64,000 bases of DNA from CAVPTL01 sp963794415 (lineage in GTDB: Bacteria > Actinomycetota > Thermoleophilia > Gaiellales > JAICJC01). The stretch's first letter is position 1. Each line of letters starts with the position of its first letter. The translations under genes and the position numbers were made by a program. Positions 1 to 7,928 of this stretch are shown here, piece by piece. The stretch lies in assembly GCA_963794415.1 (NCBI GenBank), contig CAWCDI010000001.1, positions 620,001 to 684,000 of the forward strand. The letters are read 5' to 3'. The notes beneath the pieces were generated by a model, which saw only the letters and a program-made list of their open reading frames with translations, had not been told where the DNA came from and searched no databases.

Positions 1-657
1 CTCTACGAGGCGTGCCGGGTCGCCCGCGACCTGCTGACGGGCGACGACGCGGTGGCCCGCGTGATCGCGCGCCCGTTCGAGGGCGAGCCGGGCGACTACG
101 AGCGCACCACGGGGCGGCACGACTTCTCGCTCGAGCCGCCCAGCCCCAACTGGCTCGATCACCTGCGCGGAGCCGGCATCACGACCCACGGCGTGGGGAA
201 GATCTCCGACATCTTCGCCGGCGCCGGCATCGATCACTCGACTCCCACGCGGTCGAACGGCCACGGCCTCGCGGTCACGACGCGGCTCCTCCGCGAGGCC
301 CCCGACAACACGTTCATCTTCACCAACCTGGTCGAGACCGACATGCTGTGGGGGCACCGAAACGATCCGCGTGGCTTTGCCGATGCGCTCGAGGAGATCG
401 ACGAGGGCATCCCCGGGCTGATGGCGGCGCTGCACCACGGCGACCTGCTGATCCTCACGTCCGACCACGGCTGTGATCCCACCACGGCGTCCACCGATCA
501 CTCGCGCGAGCACGGGCTGCTCCTCGCCCATATCCCGGGCGCGCCGATGCTCGGCCACCGCCACGACGGTGACACGTTCGCCGATGTGGGCGCGACGGTC
601 GCCCAGGTGCTCACCGGCGTGCTCGACCCGGCGCTTCCCGGGACGTCGGTTGTCTGA
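1..657 (+). CDS. deoB: Phosphopentomutase, 5' truncated
   Basis: C-terminal 218 residues of phosphopentomutase, which interconverts (deoxy)ribose 1-phosphate and 5-phosphate in nucleoside salvage in the cytoplasm. The start lies before the window. Visible family motifs are NLVETDMLWGHRND, then TSDHGCDPTT followed by STDHSREHG. The DHG and the later DH/H supply metal ligands in the alkaline-phosphatase-like fold. It ends at TGA 655-657 and overlaps the next gene, a pyrimidine-nucleoside phosphorylase that makes the sugar 1-phosphates DeoB consumes, so the two form a salvage operon. Identification is firm; only the missing N-terminus limits it. Confidence 0.93.
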   Translation, partial: LYEACRVARDLLTGDDAVARVIARPFEGEPGDYERTTGRHDFSLEPPSPNWLDHLRGAGITTHGVGKISDIFAGAGIDHSTPTRSNGHGLAVTTRLLREAPDNTFIFTNLVETDMLWGHRNDPRGFADALEEIDEGIPGLMAALHHGDLLILTSDHGCDPTTASTDHSREHGLLLAHIPGAPMLGHRHDGDTFADVGATVAQVLTGVLDPALPGTSVV

Positions 658-1897
658 CACCGGGGCGTTTGTGGTCAACGCGCTCGAGCGGAAGCGCGAC
701 GGCCACGATCTGACCGCCCCCGAGATCCGCACGCTCATCTCGGCACAGACGCCCGACTACCAGGTCGCGGCGTTCCTGATGGCCACGATGTGGCGCGGCC
801 TGAGCGCGGCCGAGACGGACGCCCTGCTCGAGGCGATGGTGGATTCCGGGGCACGGCTGGATCTCTCGGCCGTCGGCCGGCCCGTGGTTGACAAGCACTC
901 CACCGGCGGGGTGGGCGACAAGGCGACGCTCATCGTGGCGCCGCTCGTGGCGGCGTGCGGGGTGCCCATCGCAAAGCTCTCCGGGCGCGGCCTGGGCCAC
1001 ACCGGTGGCACGCTCGACAAGCTCGAGTCGATCCCCGGGTTCCGCACCCAGCTGAGCGCGCTCGAGCTCATCGCCCAGGTGAGCGAGATCGGCATCGCGG
1101 TGGCCGGGCAGAGCCTCGACCTGGTGCCTGCCGACCGCCGGCTCTATGCGCTGCGCGATGTCACGGCAACGGTGCCGTCGATCCCGCTGATCGCCACCAG
1201 CATCATGTCCAAGAAGCTCGCGGCCGGTGCGAAGCGGCTGGTGCTCGATGTGAAGGTGGGCGAGGGGGCGTTCATGCAGGATCGCGCGGACGCCCGTGCG
1301 CTCGCCGAGACGATGCGGGCGCTGGGGGAGCGGGCCGGCGTCGAGACCACCTGCATGCTCACCGCCATGGACGAGCCGCTCGGGACTGCCGTGGGCAATG
1401 CGCTGGAGGTGGCCGAGGCGATCGAGACGCTTGCGGGGCGGGGGCCTGCGCCGCTCACCGAGCTCTGCCTCACCGCCGCCGGGCTGCTCGTCGGCAACCG
1501 CGCAACGGCCGAGCATGCCTTGAAGTCCGGTGCCGGGCTCGAGGCGTTCCGGCGCTGGGTGGTTGCTCAGGGCGGCGATCCAGACGCTCCGCTGCCCCAG
1601 GCGCCGATCGTGGTGGACGTGCCGGCGCGCCGGGCCGGCTGGATCGGCCGCTGCCACGCGCGTGACATCGCAGATGTCGCTATGCGGCTCGGCGCCGGAA
1701 GGACGCTCCCTGGAGCTCCCATCGACCATGCGGTGGGCGTGGTGGTGCATGCGAAGGCCGGCACGTGGGTGGACGAGGGCCAGCCGCTTGCAACCGTGCA
1801 CGCCCGGGAGCACGTCGATCTGGATGCCGTGATCTCGTGCTTCTCGTATGTGGATCACGAGCCGCTGCCCGTCGACATCGTGCTGGAGGTGAGCTGA
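650..1897 (+). CDS. pdp: Pyrimidine-nucleoside phosphorylase
   Basis: A 415-residue enzyme that phosphorolyses uridine/thymidine to base plus (deoxy)ribose 1-phosphate. Motifs: KHSTGGVGDKATLI (phosphate loop), then AKLSGRGLGHTGGTLDKLE. The Lys in AKLSGRG is what I recall for broad-specificity PyNP (Pdp); the DeoA-type thymidine phosphorylases have Met there, so Pdp is preferred over DeoA (inference). The TTG start at 650 overlaps deoB by 8 bp. GTG at 671 is an alternative that matches the usual family N-terminus equally well. The stop codon overlaps the mutM start (TGATG). Confidence 0.9.
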   Translation: MSDTGAFVVNALERKRDGHDLTAPEIRTLISAQTPDYQVAAFLMATMWRGLSAAETDALLEAMVDSGARLDLSAVGRPVVDKHSTGGVGDKATLIVAPLVAACGVPIAKLSGRGLGHTGGTLDKLESIPGFRTQLSALELIAQVSEIGIAVAGQSLDLVPADRRLYALRDVTATVPSIPLIATSIMSKKLAAGAKRLVLDVKVGEGAFMQDRADARALAETMRALGERAGVETTCMLTAMDEPLGTAVGNALEVAEAIETLAGRGPAPLTELCLTAAGLLVGNRATAEHALKSGAGLEAFRRWVVAQGGDPDAPLPQAPIVVDVPARRAGWIGRCHARDIADVAMRLGAGRTLPGAPIDHAVGVVVHAKAGTWVDEGQPLATVHAREHVDLDAVISCFSYVDHEPLPVDIVLEVS

Positions 1898-2736
1898 TGC
1901 CCGAGCTGCCCGAGGTCGAGACCGTGCGGCGAGGACTGGAGCCGCGGCTGGTCGGACACACGCTCGAGCGGGTGGAGATCCTGGACGGCCGCCTGACCGG
2001 GCCGGACGATCCGATCGTCATGGGCTTCGAGCTCGACGGCGAGCGCGTCGTGTCGGCGGGCCGGCGCGGCAAGTACCTGCTGATCGGCCTGGAGAGCGGT
2101 CGTACCCTCGTGGTGCATCTGCGCATGACCGGCTGGTTTCACCACCGCGCACCGGGTGCAGACGATCCTGACGTGCGACACCTGCGCGCACGCTTTGCGC
2201 TCGACGACGGCTCGCTCCTGCTCTATTCGGATCAGCGCCGGTTCGGCACCATGCGGCTGATCGAGGCCGGCGGGCTGGAGGAGTATCTGAGCCGCAGGGC
2301 CGGCCCTGAGCCCCTCTCCGGCACGTGGCGGTGGCAGGATCTGCGCGACGGAATCGCCGGGAGGCGGACGCCGATCAAGGCTGCGCTCCTGAACCAGCTC
2401 ATCGTGGCCGGCGTGGGCAACATCTACGCCGACGAGGCGCTCTGGGAGTCGCGAATCCATCCCGAGCGAATCGCGGGAAGCCTGAACCCGGCGCAGATCA
2501 AGCGCCTCCACGACGCCGTCATCCTCGTGCTCGAGCGCGGCATCGCCGCTCAGGGAGCGAGCATCCGCGACTACCGCGGCGTGGACGGACAGGCAGGCTC
2601 CATGCAGGAGCGGTTCAACGCCTACGACCGTGAGGGCGAGCCCTGCGCCCGCTGCGGCCGCCCCATCCGCAAGATCCGCGTGGCCCAGCGCGGCACCTAC
2701 TACTGCCCGCACGACCAGCGCCTGCCGCGTCGGTAG
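1897..2736 (+). CDS. mutM: Formamidopyrimidine-DNA glycosylase
   Basis: A 279-residue base-excision repair glycosylase/AP lyase removing oxidised purines. It starts MPELPEVETVRRGLE, giving the catalytic Pro2 and Glu3. It has the GRRGKYL lysine loop, HLRMTGW, and the H2TH segment GVGNIYADEAL. The C-terminal zinc finger is atypical: Cys250, Cys253 and Cys270 are present, but the fourth position (273) is Asp, with His272 just before it (YYCPHDQ instead of the usual CPHCQ). ATG 1897 overlaps the previous stop, so it is translationally coupled to a nucleoside-salvage operon. A noncoding repeat array follows. Confidence 0.95.
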   Translation: MPELPEVETVRRGLEPRLVGHTLERVEILDGRLTGPDDPIVMGFELDGERVVSAGRRGKYLLIGLESGRTLVVHLRMTGWFHHRAPGADDPDVRHLRARFALDDGSLLLYSDQRRFGTMRLIEAGGLEEYLSRRAGPEPLSGTWRWQDLRDGIAGRRTPIKAALLNQLIVAGVGNIYADEALWESRIHPERIAGSLNPAQIKRLHDAVILVLERGIAAQGASIRDYRGVDGQAGSMQERFNAYDREGEPCARCGRPIRKIRVAQRGTYYCPHDQRLPRR

Positions 2737-2782
2737 CGATCCCGAGGTTCGGGGTCACGAGGGGGTCTCGGCGTGGGGCGGC

Positions 2783-3324
2783 GGTAGATCTGCGCGTGAG
2801 CGTCACGGAGTCCAATTGGCATTGACGTGCGCCGCCAAGTGGCGCGTCTCGGGGCCGGTGCAGGGGAAATCTGCGCGGGAGCGTCACGGAATCCAATTGA
2901 CATCGACGTGCACCGCCAAGTGGCGCGTCTCGGGGCCGGCGCCGGTAGATCTGCGCGGGAGCGTCACGGAATCCAATTGGCATCGACGTGCACCGCCAAG
3001 TGGCGCGTCTCGGGGCCGGTGCCGGGAGATCTGCGCGGGAGCGTCACGGAATCCAATTGGCATCGACGTGCACCGCCAAGTGGCGCGTCTCGGGGCCGGT
3101 GTCGGGAGATCTGCGCGGGAGCGTCACGGAATCCAAATGGCATCGACACGCACCGCCAAGTGGCGCGTCCCCGAGCCAGCGCCGGAAACCCTCCGCGAAA
3201 CCGTCACAGAATCCAAATGGCATCGACACGCACCGCCAAGTGGCGCGTCCCCGAGCCAGCGCCGGAAACCCTCCGCGAAACCGTCACAGAACCCAAATGG
3301 CATCGACACGCACCGCCAAGTGGC
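2783..3324. repeat. 80-bp tandem repeat array, about 7 units
   Basis: A noncoding minisatellite between mutM and recO. GCGTCAC/CCGTCAC anchors recur at 2800, 2881, 2961, 3041, 3121, 3201 and 3281: one 81-bp step, then 80-bp steps. Each unit carries the inverted repeat CGCCA-AG-TGGCG at 2833, 2914, 2994, 3074, 3154, 3234 and 3314 (the last copy ends in A). Early units also carry the palindrome CCAATTGG, changed to CCAAATGG in later units. Two families are visible. Units before about 3120 have a TCTCGGGGCCGG linker. Units after about 3160 have a TCCCCGAGCCAGC linker, and the unit around 3121 is a hybrid. Because 80 is not divisible by 3, the reading frame rotates each unit, so the long open frames here are not genes. 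Confidence 0.95.
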
Positions 3325-3496
3325 ACACACCCCCGCCACCCCGCCCCCGCCACCTCCCAAAAACGAAATTAACCCCTAACCCAGCCAACCAGCGAAAAGC
3401 CTCCCACAACCCCTCCGCCCACAACCCCCGCCCAGGCAGAGCAACCCGCCCTCCACCACGAACACCCGCCGTCACCACCGCCGCCCGCCCGCCCAG
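3325..3496. other. C-rich, G-poor spacer
   Basis: About 170 bp after the repeat array in which the plus strand is dominated by C and A with very few G (runs such as CACCCCGCCCCCGCCACC). It contrasts with all coding DNA around it. No gene is seen. The minus strand is correspondingly G-rich near 3470-3495, with several GGGCGGGC-type runs, so it could form unusual secondary structure. Confidence 0.7.
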
Positions 3497-3502
3497 TACC
3501 CT
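3497..3502 (+). promoter_or_regulatory. -10 element of recO (leaderless)
   Basis: TACCCT followed by 6 nt and then ATG 3509, with no SD. This places the transcription start at or next to the start codon. Confidence 0.6.
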
Positions 3503-3508
3503 TCCTGG

Positions 3509-4246
3509 ATGGGGAGGTCATACAAGACCGAGGCCGTCGTGCTTCGCTCGATCCGCTTCTCGGAGGCCGATCGGGTGCTGCACCTGTTCACGTCCGAGCG
3601 CGGCCGCGTGAACGCCATCGCCAAGGGCGTCCGAAAGACTGCCTCGCGCTTCGGCGGCCGGCTCGAGCCGCTCACCCACGTGGCCCTCATGCTGCACGAG
3701 GGCCGGGGCGACCTCCACACGGTGTCCGGCGCAGACATCATCCAGTCTCACGCCGCCGTCCGCGAGCGGACATACAACCTCTCGGTGGGCCAGATCGGCG
3801 CCGAGGCGGTGTTGAAGCTGAACGCCGAGCCCGAGCCGCAGCCACAGATGTTCTCGGGCCTCAACCGCTTCCTCACGCTGCTCGAGACGTGGTCGGCGAG
3901 CCCCGACGCCGATCCGGCGCTCGATCCGCTCGGCCTCGGGTTCCAGCTGAAGCTCCTGAGCCTCAGCGGCTACCTCCCGCACCTCACCACCTGCGCCTCG
4001 TGCAGCTCCGAGGGCCCGCTCGCGGGCTACTCGCCGTCGGCCGGCGGCGCGGTGTGCGCCGGCTGCCTTGGCCAGCCCGGCACGTTCGCGCTCAGGCCGG
4101 AGAGCCTCGATGCGATCGAGCAGCTCCTGGCCCGTCCGCTCGGAGACACGGTGCCCGGCCAGCGTGAGACGCGCGATGCGCTGCGGGTGCTGGAGCGCAC
4201 CTACGAGTTCCACGGCGGTTTCCAGCTTCGCACGCTGCGCGCCTGA
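3509..4246 (+). CDS. recO: DNA repair protein RecO
   Basis: A 245-residue recombination mediator that loads RecA onto SSB-coated DNA in the RecFOR pathway. The N-terminal OB-fold signature is TEAVVLRSIRFSEADRVLHL, followed by GVRKTASRFGGRLEPLT. The C-terminal helical domain carries a zinc-binding pair of CxxC motifs, CASC and CAGC. ATG 3509 is preceded by a leaderless-type -10 and no SD. The gene sits directly upstream of glyQ-glyS, as recO does in many Firmicutes. Confidence 0.95.
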   Translation: MGRSYKTEAVVLRSIRFSEADRVLHLFTSERGRVNAIAKGVRKTASRFGGRLEPLTHVALMLHEGRGDLHTVSGADIIQSHAAVRERTYNLSVGQIGAEAVLKLNAEPEPQPQMFSGLNRFLTLLETWSASPDADPALDPLGLGFQLKLLSLSGYLPHLTTCASCSSEGPLAGYSPSAGGAVCAGCLGQPGTFALRPESLDAIEQLLARPLGDTVPGQRETRDALRVLERTYEFHGGFQLRTLRA

Positions 4247-4260
4247 GCGCCCGTCCCTGA

Positions 4261-4266
4261 TAGCTT
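4261..4266 (+). promoter_or_regulatory. -10 element of glyQ (leaderless)
   Basis: TAGCTT then 8 nt then ATG 4275; no SD. Fits the leaderless pattern repeated through the window. Confidence 0.5.
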
Positions 4267-4274
4267 CTGGGGCC

Positions 4275-5127
<853 letters not shown>

Positions 5128-5135
<8 letters not shown>

Positions 5136-7065
5136 CCTTCTCATCGAGATCGGCTGCGAGGATCTGCCCGCCGTTGCCTGCCGTGAGGCAGAGCGCCAGG
5201 TGCCCGGCCTCCTGGCCGATGCCCTCGACCGCCAGAAGATCGATGCGAACACCGTGGGCGTGCACGTCAGCCCCCGCAGGATCGCCGCCATCGCCACGGG
5301 GCTCCCCGCGGAGCGCGCCGCGACCCGGCAGGAGGTGCGCGGCCCGAAGGCGGGAGCGCCCGAGCAGGCGCTTGCCGGCTTTGCCCGAAAGCACGGCCTC
5401 ACGCCCGCGGATCTGGTCGAGCGAGACGGCCTCATGTGGGCCATCTCCGACGGAGCCGCGACGGCCGTCGGCGACCTCGTGCCCGAGGTGGTCAGGAGCT
5501 TCGTCGCGGCCATCAACTTCTCGAAGTCGATGCGCTGGGATCACGGCCGCTTCTCGCGCCCTGTGCGCTGGCTGGTGGTGAAGGTTGACCACGAGGTCAT
5601 CCCGGTCGAGGTCTTCGGCCTCACGGCGACCGGCACCTCGCGCGGCCACCGGTTCCTGGGCAGCCCCGTCGAGATCGCAGATCCCATGAGCTACCGCGGC
5701 CAGATGCGCGACGCCCATGTGGTGGTCGATACGCTCGAGCGCCGGAAGCTCATCGAGGGCAGCCTGAACGAGGCCGGCGGCTGGGTGGATCCGCTCCGCA
5801 AGCTCGACGAGGTCGTCTACCTCGCCGAGTGGCCCACGGTGCTCACCGGCCGCATCGACGAGCGGTTCCTGGAGCTGCCCGACCGGGTGGTCATCACGGC
5901 CATGCAGTCGCATCAGCGCTACTTCCCGGTGCGCTCGGGCGAGCAGCTCGAGCCGCGGTTCCTCTTCGTGGCCAACAGCGGCGATCCCGAGACGGTCATC
6001 CGCGGCAACGAGGAGGTGCTGGTGGGCAGGCTCACCGACGCCGAGTTCGCATTCGCCTCCGACCTGGAGCGCGGGATCGAGTCGATGGCCGGTGAGCTCG
6101 ACCGCGTGAGCTTCCTGGAGGGCTCCGGATCGATCGCCGAGAAGACGCTTCGCGTGCGCGAGCTCGCGCAGGGGCTGTGCAGCCGGCTCGGGCTGGACGC
6201 CGAGACCACCGCGGCCACCGTGCGCGCCGCCGAGCTCTCGAAGGCGGATCTGGTCTCGAGCCTGGTGGGCGAGTTCTCCGACCTGGAGGGCTATGCCGGC
6301 GGCGTCTATGCTCGCCGGGCAGGGCTCAGCGACCTCACAGCCGATGCCATCGAGCAGCACCACCTGCCCTACGGCGCTGCGGGCGCCATGCCCGCGAGCG
6401 AGGCGGGCGCGGCGCTGTCGGTCGCCGACAAGGCCGACACCCTCGCCGTTGCCTTCGGCCTCGGAATCCAGCCCACCGGGAGCCGCGATCCCTACGGCCT
6501 GCGCCGCGCCGCTGCCGGCCTGGTGGCGGTGGCGCTCGACCGAGGGTGGCTCCTCGACCTGCCCGAGATGGTGGGCGACGACGCGGTGCCGTTCGTGCTC
6601 GACCGGGTCGAGTCTGCGCTGCTCGAGCAGGGCATCACCCGCGAGGAGGTGCGCGCTGCCCGGGGCTCCGGCGAGACCGAGCCGCTCACCGTCGCGAACC
6701 TGGCCCGCGCGCTGCACGCCATGGATCCCGCCCAGAGAGACGCGCTGCGCGACGCCTACGGGCGCTCGCACCGGATCGCCGGCGAGACCCTGCCTGCGGT
6801 CGAGCCGTCGATGCTCACCGAGCCCGCCGAGCTGGAGCTGCACGACGCGCTACGGTCGGCCGATGCTGGGATCACCGAGGCCGGGGGAGACGCCGCGGCC
6901 GCGCTTGGTGCCGCCGGAAGCCTCACCGGGCCGGTCAACACCTTCTTCGACGACGTCCTCGTGATGGATCCCGACCAGCACGTCCGGCACAACCGTCTCG
7001 GCCTCTCGGCCATGGTGGCGGCCTGCCTGCGACGGCTCGCCGATTTCGATGAGCTGCCCGGATAG
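5128..7065 (+). CDS. glyS: Glycine--tRNA ligase beta subunit
   Basis: 645 residues (usual length about 680-690); the beta subunit that binds tRNA-Gly and completes the alpha2beta2 synthetase. It opens with PDLLIEIGCEDLPA and carries KSMRWDHGRFSRPVRWLV, RGHRFLG, ITAMQSHQRYFPV and LFVANSG in family order, followed by an HD-like region (ELSKADLVSSLVGEFSDLEG) and a C-terminal anticodon-binding-like segment ending FFDDVLVMDPDQHVRHNRL. The GTG start overlaps the glyQ stop (GTGCCTGA), suggesting coupling. Confidence 0.96.
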
Positions 7066-7072
7066 CACTCGG

Positions 7073-7078
7073 TAGACT
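7073..7078 (+). promoter_or_regulatory. -10 element of ppsR
   Basis: GGTAGACTGG with core TAGACT, 10 nt before ATG 7089. The same decamer precedes dnaE1, and the same TAGACT core precedes aroG and dxr. Confidence 0.6.
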
Positions 7079-7088
7079 GGAGCCCTGC

Positions 7089-7928
7089 ATGGCTGAGAAG
7101 ATCGAGCTTCACATCGTGTCCGACTCGACCGGCGACACCGCCGCGCGGGTCGCGAGAGCCGCGACGCACCAGTACGAGGACGTGGAGATCGAGATGATCC
7201 GCCACGCGCGCATCCTGACCGTCGAGCAGCTCGCCAGGGTGATGCAGGACGCAAGCGGCCGCCCCGCGGTCATCTTCTACACGCTGGTCGATTCGGGGCT
7301 GCGTGAGGCCATCGTGGAGCTTGCCCGGCAGTACCGGCTGGTGACGCTCGACGTGCTGAGCCCCGCGCTTCAGGCGATCACCACCGCGTCGGGCACGCAG
7401 GCCACGATGCTGCCGGGCCGCACAGCGCCGCTCGATGCCCAGTACTTCCGGCGCATCGCGGCCATCGAGTTTGCCGTGAAACACGACGACGGCCGCGGCG
7501 CCGAGGATCTGAACCACGCCGAGGTCGTCCTGGTGGGCGTCTCGCGCACGTCCAAGACGCCGACGTCCATGCATCTCGGCTACCTCGGCTACATGGCCGC
7601 AAACGTGCCCATCGTCCGCGGCATCGACCCGCCGCCCAGCCTCTTCTCGGTCGACCCGTGGAAGGTGGTGGGCCTCACCATCGACGCCGAGCGGCTGGCC
7701 GAGATCAGGGCCCGCCGCGTGCGCGCGCTGGCAGCCGGATCCAACGCCCGCTATGCGGATCTCACCGAGATCTACGACGAGCTGGAGCTCGCCTCGACGC
7801 TTCACCGCCGCCTCGGCTGCCCGGTGATCGACGTCTCGGGACTCGCGATCGAGGAGGCGGCGGCACGCGTCGCCGAGCTGGTCGGCGAGCGCCGTAGGGC
7901 TGCGCTCGAAGGCTCTCGCGCCCAGTGA
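7089..7928 (+). CDS. ppsR: Pyruvate, phosphate dikinase regulatory protein (PDRP/DUF299)
   Basis: 279 residues; a bifunctional kinase/pyrophosphorylase that switches PPDK off (ADP-dependent Thr phosphorylation) and on (Pi-dependent dephosphorylation). It begins HIVSDSTGDTAARVARAA and carries the P-loop GVSRTSKTPTSMHLG, diagnostic of the family. The adjacent gene, overlapping by GTGA, is ppdK itself, so target and regulator are co-expressed. That linkage favours the PPDK target over PEP synthase. The position after glyQ-glyS resembles yqfL in Bacillus. Confidence 0.94.
   Translation: MAEKIELHIVSDSTGDTAARVARAATHQYEDVEIEMIRHARILTVEQLARVMQDASGRPAVIFYTLVDSGLREAIVELARQYRLVTLDVLSPALQAITTASGTQATMLPGRTAPLDAQYFRRIAAIEFAVKHDDGRGAEDLNHAEVVLVGVSRTSKTPTSMHLGYLGYMAANVPIVRGIDPPPSLFSVDPWKVVGLTIDAERLAEIRARRVRALAAGSNARYADLTEIYDELELASTLHRRLGCPVIDVSGLAIEEAAARVAELVGERRRAALEGSRAQ

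Noticed and set aside
2783..3324. Possible CRISPR array in the 80-bp repeats
   Set aside because: Repeats are contiguous and nearly identical along their whole length; there are no unique spacers and no cas genes nearby.
2630..3611. Long open reading frames through the repeat array on both strands
   Set aside because: The 80-bp period shifts the frame each unit, so the same peptide reappears in rotating frames; no start signal or family match.
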